A stretch of DNA of 64,000 nucleotides from Pyrocephalus nanus (Eukaryota > Chordata > Aves > Passeriformes > Tyrannidae), in NCBI GenBank assembly GCA_038380795.1, contig CM076266.1, positions 45,964,425 to 46,028,424 on the forward strand, written 5' to 3'. How positions within the stretch are numbered: position 1 is the first letter of the stretch; each line of letters opens with the position of its first letter. The notes beneath the pieces were generated by a model. That model saw nothing but the letters and a program-made list of their open reading frames with translations, did not search any database and was not told where the DNA came from. A program made the translations under genes and the position numbers. Below are positions 11,936 to 24,205 of this stretch, in pieces.

Positions 11936-14900
11936 GTAAGGAATATATAGATATGTATGTTTGCCCTGTGATAACAAATAAGATCATATAAGGATGTAGA
12001 AAGCACACATTGATATTGTGTCCATATATTGTCTGACAATTTTATTCCTGTCTTGTCTTTTTATTTAATAACAGTTTTTCTGTTTAATGTCCTTTTGACT
12101 AGTAGGTTCAAAAACTGCATGTACAGTGCAGCACCTAAGGAATATTTCAAAGGGAGACATTATTAAGGACTGCACTTAATTATGTGTTTAAGTGCTAAGT
12201 GGGATTGTGTTTTGTTTTTCCTAAGGAATTGTAAAATCCAACAGAATTAGGGATTTATGTTGCTTTCCAAAATACCACAAATTAATTAATACTATTTTGC
12301 CATTGCATCTGTTTTTAAAAACTCACACGCTTTAAGAACACATTATTGGACTGAATATGATTAAATGGATGTTCAGGGTTCCCACAGTTTACTCACTTTT
12401 GAACCCTTTACTGGGAAATACTGTTTTTCTTGATAGTGGTATTTGCTGATCCTTTGTAATCTTTGAATGTGGCATATGTGCAATATCTGATGGAAGTCTG
12501 AGATCAGAGTTTTGTGAAGTATCTAAAAATAATCCCTAAACATTGTGTATTTTTCTGGTCATGCCTGTCCCTTCATATGAAGTTCCTTTGTGTGTTGCAA
12601 TTTGAGGTTCACTAGAGGAGTGGAAAAACAGTGGAAAACTCTGTGAACCTTCCTCATAGATGTATTTGTTCTGTACTTATTTGGGGCAATGAAATGACTA
12701 TGTGATTGGCCAATACTATTTATGTGGGAGAAATATAACATGTCTGATAGAGGTCTGATGGAAGGGTTACCTTTGGGAAGAGAGTGAGGAATGAACAGCA
12801 TGTGGCAAAGACACTCTTTGCTTGGAGAGACTAATCATTTTGAAGATGATTGCAAATCATAGCCTCAATCCCTGAAATGCCTGTGCATGTGGCATGTACA
12901 AGTAGAAGCTAGGCTGTGTTCTGCTATATAGTCTGTGGCTACCTTAGAGCTCCTGGAAAAGAATCACCTGAAGGTTTAAGGTGTAATTCACCCAGAATAT
13001 GAAACTTGTATTTACATGACTGCTGTGTTTAAAGATGTGTTGGGAGGGAGTAGTTTCTGAACTTTGAAGTGCATAAAGGGCTTGTGAAGACTTTTACTTC
13101 TGCAGCTTTAAACATCGCAGCAAACCAACCAACCAAATTTCAAGTTTAGTCTTTCGTGGTTGAGGACAGAAATAAGAGGAGATTTATAAATTGTTTTGTC
13201 TTATCCATCTTCTGAAGAATCCTGCCTTTTAGGAAAAGTCCTTATTTGCTATGAAGTTAACATAGCTTTAGGGTTCTTTCTTGCATAGTCCACATCACAG
13301 AATATGGGTTTTAGCCAGAGTTTATGTCCAGATTTCAGCAGGAGACAGTTGGGCACAGCTATCTTAACATTGCTAATGGAAAATGCACCCGTTCTGGAGT
13401 GCAAAGTACCCTTGTGACGGAGGATGAGAGACATGTGGGGAAGCTTGTTATCTTTTGAACTTCCTGCTGTGAAACATTTCAGTATAATCTAAATTTGAAA
13501 TTAGGTTGGGAATCTATAATGAGAAAATACCGTCTATATTGAGTCCACATGTAACAAGCACTCCCTTGAAGCAAAAAGTATCTGCAAAAATGGTTGTGAA
13601 TATTGTAGTGTGTTTAGGATGCAGCCTAACTTTGTTATGAGAATCTTAACCATTTTTATTACTGTCCTCCTGCACTGAAAGACATGATTTCCTGTTTTTG
13701 CAGTAATATGTATGCTGATAAATGATGCTAATCAGGAGGTAGTTTTATACTACAAAATTTCATGTAAGTCTGTGCTTTCAGAAAACAAATTTTTGGGAGT
13801 AAGACTATGTTACTGGCTTTCAGTATCAGTTCTTTATTTCTTTCAATCTCTAGAATGTGGGATTGTTTTCTATACTAAAGTCTTCCCCATGATCTCTTTG
13901 CCCGAACTATTAGTTTCTGCTTGTGTACATTACATTATTGCCAAGGAGACTAAATCAAAATCTGGTGGTTGCCCCAGGTGACATTGTGTTGCCTAAGAGA
14001 ATAGATGTCTGCTGCTACTTCAGGTGCATTACTAGGGTAAGTCGTCTCACCTCTACCTGTCTCTTCTGAAGGTATGGGACTCCCGTGAGTCACATCTCTC
14101 CTCTGCTAGACCAGGGTGTGGAATAACAATAGATGATTATGGTTGGGGAACTGATCCCTACCAGTCATATCATATGTTCATACCAGAGTAACTATATATT
14201 AAGAAGGAGCTGCAAGCTAATTCTGCATTGAGGTTATTTTTTAATGAAGTGTAATAAATGGCTATAGCTGATCTAGGGTAATATAGTTTCTGATGGAGAA
14301 ACTTTCAGTCTAAAAATGTACCCAATGAAGTTACCATATCTGTTGTTGGCTTTATGCATTAAAATATGCATAAAATACCTCAGTGTGCCCATTTCTACAT
14401 TTAATTGGGAGTTACCCCTTTTAGAATATATGTCTTATATGGTAAAAGGCATCCTTCTTAAAAGAAAATTCTGAATTCAATGCTTGCAAATAATTTTTTT
14501 TCTTTTATGATTCCATAAAGGACAAAATTTTGCTGATACAAGGGATCCTTCTGAATTAAACTAAGCATATATGTATGTTTACTTTAAAATAAGAAATAAG
14601 GGAAACTTAATATTTGACTTAGATGTAGACTGTCTTACTGAAAAATTAAGAGGTGCTATGTACTGGAAAATTGCTATTTGTATTTTGCAGTATAAATATA
14701 TGTTCATATACCAGGTTTACCTCAGGAAAGAGACTCTGGAATGCCTCTTGGGATTGTTTCTGGAAAGAAAACATTGTCTTTCGAGATGTTTGCCAAACTC
14801 CCTTAATGAAAAGCAGCCCATTTGTTTTCTTTGCTTCAGGGTATATGCTGAGAGTAGTATAATTGTGCTATTGCAGCTGTATTTCCTAACTGTGAGTTTT

Positions 14901-17900
14901 ATGCTTGATGAAAGATGATTATTAATGTGCTAACAACTCCATGTATATTGATGTAAAAGTATCTGTCACTGTGTCCATTGCTGTAATATTACAGATGATG
15001 GGATGCTGTTTGGTAAAGCCTTCAAGGTATTGTCTCGAAATTAACTTATATCAAATTAATTCAAGTTTATTTCAGGGGCTACTTTTCATGAATAATACCT
15101 CTTTCTAATTTCTGTTACCACTTATTTGCCTTGGTTAATATTAATAAATATTCAGTTGCACTTTTTAAATGTCAATGTTATAAGTCCTGAAGAGATCATA
15201 CAAGGCTAGAAATAATAATAGCCCTGGTAAAAGAGTCAAAAGATGTAAATCTCAGTGCATCCATTTATTTCTGTTTAAAGTGAAATGCCACTGCCTGTGC
15301 TCCTTACATGGTTTGGAGCACTCTGTCCAAACAGATGCTTTTTTGTTTCTGTTCATCACACCATGACTTTATTCATAGGCATAATTGGTTATGATTTTGT
15401 ATCTCTAAGGGTTTTGGGAAGGTTTGGTATTTTTTTCCCTGATGAATGTCCATGAAGAAATTCTGAGACTACCTGCTTTTCCACTTCCCTTTCATCTCTC
15501 CCCACAAATGAAATATATTCGAGTTTTTGTCACCTCAGTGATGTTGCACTTCTTCGTAAATGTTGTGATGTCTTGGGATGCATCCCTGGCTCCTGTAACT
15601 GCCCTTAGTTGTGTTGCTTTGATTCTTTCTCAGTCAAGAGGTGCATTAGTTGTCCAAAGCACTTAGGGGGAACTGTAGGTGAGCTGAGTGTGTTGTCAAC
15701 ACTGGTGATTTAACTGCAGAGGGCAGGTTTTGTGTGCAGTCCAGATGATCTTGGCTAGACTTGAAAGCAGCAGATGCAGGTGAAGGAATTTAGTAAGTGA
15801 GTAGCAGTCAGCCTCGGAATGGAGCCTGAGCTGGAACCAGAATCAACTCTACAGGGGAGGAATCACTTGTTAGCTTGGATATTTAGTCCGAGTACTGTGA
15901 ACAAGCAAAATATCACTGGATGACTTTTGGTGTTGCAGACAGAGAGTTAGGCAGAGTGAATGACTGTGAACCTGCTCTGCTAGTGTGTACTGTCTTACTC
16001 TTATTTTTATAGTAAAAGAGAAATTATGGAAGCTAGGAAGATAGCTTTCTAAACATGCAAGGATCCTACTTTAAGCCACATACTGGCTTAGCTCGCAACA
16101 AAATCCATGTTAGTCCATGTGAGCAGCCATAAGAGTAAAGCTACACATCTGTCTGCTCTGAGCAACAAAGTCAGGGATATATCCAACTGAAATGTGATTG
16201 TTTTTGTCTGAACTCAGTCTGTTTGTTGATCAAAACCATGACAAGCTTCTTGGGGCAGGCTCTGTGGTGCTGTACTGGGTGGCAGGCAGAGCACCATGGC
16301 TGTTTCATCATCACCTCCTGATAATAGTGAACTGCATGTCCTACTGTGAAGGTGTCCAAGATGGTTCAAGTGCCCAAAGCATTATGGTCTCCATAATGCA
16401 GAGGTGCTGTCTTTCTCTACACTGCACTTTTGTGCAAGACTGTATATTTGTAAGTTTTTGAAGTCTAATGTAGGTCTTCTTGGAGTCAGTGGAATAATGC
16501 CCATCAATTTTAAGAGTATGAGAAGTGCACTCAAATCAATACCCAGTACAAATCCAGGTAAAAGGGTAACATTCATTCATAGGTGATCTACCTGAGCTGT
16601 GTAATGTCCTTATTCAGAATCCAAGAAGTTGACTTGCATGTGATTAGGGTTAACATTGTCACAGTGTCAAAAAAAAAGTGGCAATCACAGAATAAGTTAA
16701 ACTTTTTTAATGCCTCTCTTTATTATTGCTGCTTTATGATCCCTCTTCTTTTGACTATTATGTCTGCATGGTAAGGGTGCTTATAACAAATTAATCACCA
16801 GTTCCAGGTAGAATTACATTAATGAAAGGGGGGAAAAAAAGCAACTTCAGTACGGGATACATCCATAAGTTTGGTTTCTAAAATGCTGAAGTATAGATTT
16901 CCTCATACAGACAAATATTGACCCAAGCAGAAACTGGCATGCCCCTTCTGGGAACTACTCTGTCCTGGTTAACAGGACAGTGCACACAAGACCTGCAACA
17001 TGTCTGGGAATACTTTTATTGTGACAGATGGCATGGGCACTCTATTATTCAACAGATTAGGCCACATTTTTTTCTTTGTTTTACAGTTCTCATGAAACAT
17101 GCTATCGTTTTGTTCAATTTCCAGGTGAAACATTTTGTGTTTGCTATGTTTTGCACAAGAAGTCACTTCTTTGTTTTACTCTTAGCTTTTTGGGAGGCAG
17201 AAGGAGAAGCTGGGCTGAGAGGCACTACTTTGACCATCAGCGTGACATAAATAAATTTAATTACAAATGTTTGGGACTATTCACATGAAAGATGGTTTCA
17301 TTTTTCAGAAACTGAGTTGGGCTTCTTTGGAAAAAGGGAAATTTTTTCACCTTCAGAACAAAACCATTTGATAGAGACAAATATTCACATTGCTAACGTC
17401 AGCTATTACTTAATTACTGTGTTTTTTTCAATTTTTCATACAGAAGTCCTAATTAATGCATAACAGGAGTAACTGGTAGTATATTTATCACTTCAACGGA
17501 TTAGTCTGTAATGCTTTATGTGTTGGCCTGTTCACTTGTTCCAATTTTGGTTATAAAAATGGTGACCATGAAACCGCATATCGTTGTCTTGTAGCACCGT
17601 CTTTCAGATTGCAAAAGGACAGTAGGGTTTCATAATACCACACCTGGCTTCTATCAGACTGATCTTCCAAGATTTTAACCCTTGTTTTCAGATTCAGGAT
17701 ACAAGTAGTATCTTCCAACTACACTGTAATAGCCAAGTTCATGTGAATAGTTGTGGAGGAAGAAAAGAGAATAAATAAGAAAAGAAGCAGTATATGATGA
17801 ACAAACAGATGTATAGAATTATTTTTTTCTCATATTTAAACACAACCAAAACCAACCAAACAAAAGAACAACAAAACACAAGAATAAGGAGGAAAAAAAA

Positions 17901-18204
17901 AAGCCAAACCCCAAAACAGCAAATAAACCTGCTGTTCGTGCCTGCTTTGTGCATAGTATAGATTGTTTGACTTAAAAATATTGCAAATATTTACTGAAAA
18001 ATATTGGAAACAGAACGTGAATTTAGAAGTGGCAAGTGTCACCTCACCACTTTAATTTTGCTTCATTGAGTCAGATATAGTTCAAAACCATTCTTGCTAA
18101 TTTCTGTTGCTTTTATAATCTGATCTGGCCTTAAATGGCACACTTTTGCTTCCCTGATTCTAGTTTGTTTTCTTCTCTTTGTTTATGTTATGGTTATGGT
18201 CTAG
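11936..18204 (+). other. ICA1: ICA1 intron, ~6.3 kb
   Basis: AT-rich intron with no recognisable exon or transposon of confident family. The region 17,840-17,928 is A-rich, with CCAAA/CAAAA-type simple sequence. Several open frames between 14.5 and 17.3 kb are short, lack family resemblance and are taken as chance. Confidence 0.7.
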
Positions 18205-18299
18205 AGCTTGCAAGATCCTGTCAATAAATTAACAGAAAAAGCAGAAAAGGAGGACCAGCAGATTGAAAGCACCACTTCAGTGGAAGATCAGCAGAGTCA
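18205..18299 (+). CDS. ICA1: ICA1 exon, linker after arfaptin domain
   Basis: This 95-nt exon begins in phase 0 with SLQDPVNKLTEKAEKE and ends in phase 2 after a codon split CA|G. The acceptor is TGGTCTAG and the donor is CA|GTAAGT. SLQDP matches the human protein at this position. The rest is a charged, glutamine- and glutamate-rich linker (EDQQIES, VEDQQSQ) that is probably unstructured or weakly helical. It connects the BAR-type domain to the ICA69 C-terminal region. Joined to the next exon it gives SQLISLEEE, a recognised ICA1 motif, which confirms the odd phase. Confidence 0.93.
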
Positions 18300-20334
18300 G
18301 TAAGTCACATGTCCTATATATTAAAATAATAATAAGTTTTTGGTTATAATCTTCTTCCTGGTTGTTAAAGTCACCAAAAGTAAGTAGAAATATAAGTAGA
18401 ATTATAAATAATTCTAAAATAAAATTGGAAGTAGACATAAAGACACAGCTAGACTAATCCTACTGGTTACCTCAATACAAAAATTCCTGAAATGTTGTAA
18501 TGTGTGAAAACTAATTAACTTTATGGTGAAATTAAAAGCTTTAAAGACCCATTAAACTCTTATGTGTTTTTCATCTTTCCTAGCCTTCTTATTATTTTTT
18601 CAGCTTTTACTTAATTTTTTTCTTTATTAAAAGAAATGATAAACAGCTGTACATGGGAGAAGATATATGAGCTTTGCATTTCACCTTTCAGCAGCATCTC
18701 CTTTCAGATGGGAATAGGATGCTCTGAGCAGCAATTAGTTTTTGTAATGTATACACCATTAGTTAGTAATCCAATGAAGCAGTAGGTACTTAGTATAAAG
18801 TACATCTAAGTGAGCTGGTGCTGTCAAGGTTTGAGTTACCTGTAACTCTGAGGTGAGAGAGACTTATGAATGGATTGCTATGGGGAGAGGAGAACGGGAG
18901 AACGAGATGTGATCTCTCCCCTACCTGACCATCAGGATTCAGTTGCCAGGAGATGCAGTGTTGATATAATCCTGCTGCCACCTGTTGTTTTGACTGTCCT
19001 TGCTTAAATGAAGTACCCAGCAAAGGATCAGTTGTCAAAAAGCAGAGAACAGCTTGACTGATTAGTGGATTTTGCTCAGCTATTTATAATAATGGATATT
19101 TAAAGAGTTCAGGTTTTCAGTCCTCTTTCTCGTTTATAAATTGGTCAGATTTTATGTTATTCAGGTTAGAAAGGACTTGACCAAGTACCATTTGGCAGGT
19201 GGTTGTCTCCACAGCACTTCTTTAAATCTGTTGCATCTCATGTGAGATTTATTTAATAAATAACTGTTTTCCTCAATGTTGAATATAAAGTTCTAGAATG
19301 AATGCATGATTTATGCAAGATATGTGCATTGACACCTCCTAGCAAATGCATCAGATGCCATGTTATGATTGCGATTGTTTTTATTTATGGATTTTTGGAT
19401 TATCTTTTACCTTGTGTGTCATAAAACTGGGAGAAAAAAAGGGTCACCATTTTGCTGTCTAAAATCATAAATTAACATCTAGGATTCGAGAAGAATTACA
19501 CAAAATAAAGCTTTTAAAGTCCCTGTGAACTTTCCATTCACAGTAAATGTTCATTATAATAGAATGTGGCCTGAATCTGACTTTCCTCTACCACAAGCCT
19601 AATCTCAAGAGCTTGGGAGATGTCTCCTTCTGTCCTGCCACTAGAGATGGGAGGAATGTGCCTACACAGTCCTTTTCAGCACCATATCAGCCTTGTGGAT
19701 GCTTCATTCCCAACTCCTTGAATGGCTTTACACAAAGTAATAGCAGTTAGAAAGCATATATTTTCATTGAAGAGATTACTTTTGTAGAAGAATTGGATGT
19801 AAACCACAGGTGTTTTGGTTTTTTTTTGCTGTTGAGGGTGTATGTCATCAACACTGCTGATATGTTCCTTTAGAAATCTGCTGACATGGGACAAAACTCA
19901 CCTGACTGTTGATTTTTAATTACTTGCTGTTAAAAAGAGAAGGGTAAACTGGTTGGGTTTCTTTTTGGTTGCTTTTTTTTTGAGGTGGGGGGGAGAGAGA
20001 GGGGAAGCAGTTGTATCTCCATGATAGCTATGAAAGGCCAAATGTGGAAAAGCAGAATGTACTATACTTTTCATTACAGATTTAGTTATATTAAAAATAG
20101 AAGTATGGTAGATTTTAATAGTTGGTCTTCCAATCTAATTTCCAATTCCAACAGACTTCTACCAATGAAACAATAAAAGGTAGCAACAGACTAGCATATA
20201 CAGCAAATGCAAGAGTCCATCTGTTATAACTGATATGATTCTGTAGCAGTATGACCTAAAAGAGAAAATTTTATTATTATTCTAGAGCCTTAGAATTAAT
20301 TTCTCAATCTTTTTTCTTATTCCTTCAAATTAAG
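18300..20334 (+). other. ICA1: ICA1 intron, ~2.0 kb
   Basis: Intron sequence. A moderately GC-richer patch at about 18.8-19.05 kb is unassigned. No exon was recognised. Confidence 0.7.
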
Positions 20335-20384
20335 GTTGATTTCATTAGAAGAGGAGAGCCATACCAAGGAATCAAACTATTCAG
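20335..20384 (+). CDS. ICA1: ICA1 micro-exon, start of C-terminal region
   Basis: This 50-nt exon completes the split glutamine codon and encodes LISLEEESHTKESNYS, ending in phase 1. The acceptor is CAAATTAAG and the donor is TCAG|GTATTT. The LISLEEE core matches vertebrate ICA1 and marks the start of the ICA69 C-terminal region, which contributes to Golgi and vesicle association. This exon is asymmetric in phase (2 in, 1 out), so skipping it alone would shift the frame, unlike the four exons that follow. Confidence 0.93.
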
Positions 20385-20924
20385 GTATTTTATTTCATGT
20401 TATCATAACTTCATAAGTGCTGTAAAACGTGGGGGGGGTTGTTTTGTTTATTTCCTATATCAGTTTCACCCAGCAAATCCCTACAAACACATAAAACTTA
20501 AGGCCAGGAAGATCTGTTAAAACTAATCTCTTACATGTTACATCCCACTGCATTTCACTCAGTCACTCTCAGATGGGTCAAATACCTTGTCTTCCAAAGC
20601 CGATTCTTACCTTGGGCACATACTCTTCAAGAAAGTGTTCTGCAGGTTAGTAGGTGTTGAGGCAAGGGAAGTGTGCCACTAAGCTGACTAATTTGTTCCA
20701 GTGATTAAACATGTACTCTGTGAAAATCTTGATTAATTCAGTGGAACTTCTGCCCAAAAGCCAGGCAAAGTCATATTCAGCTGCTGCCAATGACCTTATG
20801 GGTTGTTTATTACACAGTAACACAGCTAGGCTCCATCTGGAGGTGCATAGTGAAAGAATGGGAGGCAGCAGGCACAGGTGACAGGAAGGGAAATTTTGAG
20901 TACATACTAAGTGCTTACAGTGGG

Positions 20925-21046
20925 GGTAGTGAAGTGCTGGGAAAAGTAGAATCTTCACGCTTGGAGATCTTCAAGGCAAAATAACTTCATAGCTGCAGGG
21001 CTTGGATAAGATCACCCCTACAGGTCTCTCCAGCCTAAACAATTCA
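20925..21046 (+). mobile_element. Degenerate CR1-like 3' end, sense
   Basis: The stretch 'GGAGATCTTCAAGGCAAAAT', then 'GGGCTTGGATAAGATCACC' and a tail 'AGCCTAAACAATTCATGG' resembles the terminal 120 bp of an old CR1 copy. The match is by eye and weak. Confidence 0.45.
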
Positions 21047-21175
21047 TGGCTTTTAATATATCTTTTTCTACCAAATTAATGGAGAATAATTTTAATATTT
21101 TATCCTCCATAAAGATACTTAAAAGATACTACATGCAAATCAAGACTCCTCTCAAATCTTTATTTCAACAGGCTA

Positions 21176-21226
21176 GCCATATCACAGAATATGCCAAGTT
21201 GGAAGGAACCCACAATGTTGATGTCT
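21176..21226 (-). mobile_element. CR1 LINE 3' end, antisense, very short
   Basis: 'ATCACAGAATATGCCAAG' followed by 'TTGGAAGGAACCCACAA' is the reverse complement of a common avian CR1 terminus (ACAGAATAT...GAGTTGGAAGGGACCC type). About 50 bp is retained. Confidence 0.75.
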
Positions 21227-23978
21227 TGAAGACATCTTCTGCTTTATTTTTGTAGTTTTGGTTTCCATTCCACTTTACAAATCCCTTTTCAAATATATAA
21301 CTGTACAAGAGATTTCTGATATTGTTCTCACCTGTCATGTTTTTAGAAGGATATCTCATTTTACAGCAACATCAACTTTAAAACTTATATCTGAATTTGT
21401 TGTTTATCAAGACTCAGTTCCTTTTGGTCATAGCTTTTCAGGACTCATTTATCCTTTCTACAACATGGCTTATGTTCCTTATGCCTAGAGATATAACTTA
21501 CAAGTTGGTGGTAATAAATTCTCCCAGCTCTGACTACAGAAACTGATTGACTGGCCTGACTGACCACCTCTAATAGTCTGTTAGTTGTTTGCACATTTTT
21601 TTCAAGAGTGATTTTGTATTTACTTCCAGATGACTGCTAAAGCCATTGAATAGCAATGGATAAAACACTAAGCCTTGCAGATCTAAACTAGAAACACTTC
21701 TACTTTGCAATTATTTCTCCTAACAATGTGTTTTTGACATCTGTTAGTTGTCACATTCCTAATCTGTTCAGTATGTTCGTTATACATGTTACACGGTGCT
21801 AACTTTTAGCTGGAAGGCTCTGCAGTGCAAAGTCAAGTTGTTTCTAAACAAATATCTTTACTGAAAAATAACTCACAGTTTTATCAAAGAAATAAATTAG
21901 TTGTGGGGTTTTTTTACCTAGATCTGCTTTCCATAAAACCAGTAGTAAATTATTATAGGAGCATTTATTATGCTTATGTTCTTTTGCTGAATCCTATACT
22001 GAATGGCATTCTGTTAGTGTTTTAACTAGGAGTAATGGTGAGCTACCAGCCCAGAGTTACCTACAATTATTTGATTCACCCTCTTTAATTATTTTTGTTG
22101 TTTGGATGGGATTTTTTTACAGTAATGACACAATATCAGGACATTTCCAGTGTTTTGTTTCATCCATTTCACAATTAATCAGATCAGATGTATCTTTGAC
22201 AAAATATTTTAATATTCTTGGGTACAAAATCTGACTTATATTTTCTTAGCAGATGTTTTCTAGAATCTCAGTTACTTATAGACTGTAAAATATTTCACCA
22301 TAATATAAATACCTTGTTCTGTCTCTTTCTCCATCACCCCTAAAAGGAACTGAAGTGTTTTGAAATACTTTTAACTGCTCTGCTAAATTTTTCCATCTCC
22401 ATACACTAGCAGGTCTGTGCCATTGCTAAGATTTTTTTTTTCCTTAAACTACCCTTCATGTTCAAAAGTCATACGGATATAGTGCCTCCAGTGAGGGAGC
22501 CATGCTGCTTCTTAGTTTTCCTCACCAACTACCTCTACTTCATAACTTGCATTTTTTTATCATTTTCTCTGCAGTTTGTCTTAATATACTATGGATGTCT
22601 TCAAGATTCTGTCCATGCTGTTTACCACTTGACTAAGGCAGGCTTCCAGCACAGCTGTACCTTTTTCATTACAGAATTGTGGCCATCCATATCCCATCTG
22701 TCATGAACTTCTCTTTCTGATTTTGTTTTCCCCTCTGCCAGTCAGTCTAGGAGTATCTTTTTCCCCCTTTAGCTCTGTGCATTGTCCTTTTATGAAAGCA
22801 TCATGTATATTTGTTCATGTGTCTTTATGCCTCTCCTATCTGTATCTATATATAGAGTGCAATCAGATGTGATCATGGGTTCTTAAATGAACTGCTGATT
22901 ATATTTCTGATAGCACATTTCTGTCCTAGCAAAGCCTTATAAAAATAAAATTATATAAACTGCAAGCTGTTCTGTTTCCTTTAGTTCTGAACACACCTTG
23001 AAGTTTCTCTTGGAAGTTTTTAGCATTTCTCTTGAAAGGGTTTGGGATTCAATTTTTATTCCCCTGTGGAGAGTTTTATTTCTCCTTTCTAGCCTCTTGT
23101 GTGAGGCTTCCAACAGATGGGCCTTCCAGATCTGGCAATACTGTGACCAAACCCTTCCTTTGCCTTTAGAGCTACAAACTTAGTTGTCTAGGAGCTAAAT
23201 TTCCCCAAGGGTTAATGGTGGGAGAAAGGCATGTTCAGCAGGTAACTCATCCCTTCTGTTTTGTTACATGTATTAAGTGGGATAAATCACCTGAGGGAGG
23301 TCTTTCTCTTCACTGATAGACAGAATCTAGATGATTGTTTTGACTTCATGTCTCATCCAAGAAACTTGCTGAGAATTAAGGGTAGTGGTGTTTTGCCACC
23401 TCTGATAGCCTATAACCCTCAGATATACATTTTCCCTCCCATTGGTCTTAGCCTATTTATTTTCCTGCAGAGGAGATGTTGTTACTTATATAATGACCTG
23501 GGGTACTTTCTGGGAAGATTCCTTTTCCCTATTCCCAGGGTTGGTGTTAAGAGGAAGAACATACTGCAAAGGAAGGCAGTATTTAGAGAATGACAAGGTC
23601 CCGGCACATCTGTGCTGCCTCCTGGCCTGTCGAAGTACAAGCTTCTAAAAGAAATGTCTCTGATTCTGGAGGACAGGAGAGACCTGTCTGATTCTTGGAG
23701 TTGCCTCAGTAGGGTGCACTCAGGCTGAAGAGGGCCTAGGGTGGCAGGCAGGGATTCAAAGGAAGATCCCCCTCAGGTTATTAGTCAGAAATTTGCCTCA
23801 CTTCTTCAAAATGCTTGTATCTTGACTCTTTCATCTATTGTGACCAGGGTTCTTTCAAACATGACTCATTTAAAACATGAATACCAACAACCTTGCATGT
23901 TGATCTTATAGTGATATTGTTTATAAGCATCGTCTCCTGCAAAGTGCAGTTTGACATGTTTATGGATCTTGATTACAG

Positions 23979-24041
23979 CTGACGATGGCAAGGATGTCAT
24001 CTCCATGTTACAAGGAAATTGTAACCAAAAGCAGAACTCAG
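23979..24041 (+). CDS. ICA1: ICA1 micro-exon (63 nt, symmetric phase 1)
   Basis: This small exon encodes ADDGKDVISMLQGNCNQKQNS plus one base. The acceptor is TTGATTACAG and the donor is CAG|GTGAAA. It aligns, from memory, with the human ICA1 segment containing EDGKSILSAL, which is why I accept it despite low complexity and divergence. It starts and ends in phase 1, so it can be included or skipped without changing frame. It sits only 122 bp upstream of the next micro-exon, so the two probably form one splicing unit. Confidence 0.85.
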
Positions 24042-24163
24042 GTGAAAAAACTTAAGAAAACTACTTTTAGATGTATACATACTGATTGTCAGTGTGCTGT
24101 CGATCTTCCTGTGTTGCTTTTAATTTTTTTTTATTTGTTCTTTCTCTTTTTTTTTAATTTTAG

Positions 24164-24205
24164 GTGCCATAGATGACTTATTAGACCTGCAACCTGAAGA
24201 AAATG
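24164..24205 (+). CDS. ICA1: ICA1 micro-exon (42 nt, symmetric phase 1)
   Basis: Encodes GAIDDLLDLQPEEN and one extra base. The acceptor follows a very long T tract ending TTTTAG and the donor is ATG|GTACGA. IDDLLDL corresponds to the conserved IDELLDM of human ICA1, an acidic hydrophobic motif that looks like a short linear interaction motif. The exon is phase 1 at both ends. At 42 nt it is below normal exon-definition size, so its inclusion probably depends on the strong pyrimidine tract and on its close upstream neighbour. Confidence 0.93.

Larger units (their letters stand above)
20385..23978 (+). other. ICA1: ICA1 intron, ~3.6 kb, with CR1 remnants
   Basis: Intron containing a CR1 3' end in antisense at about 21,176-21,226. 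A more degenerate CR1-like stretch in sense lies at about 20,925-21,046. The rest shows no recognisable gene. Confidence 0.7.
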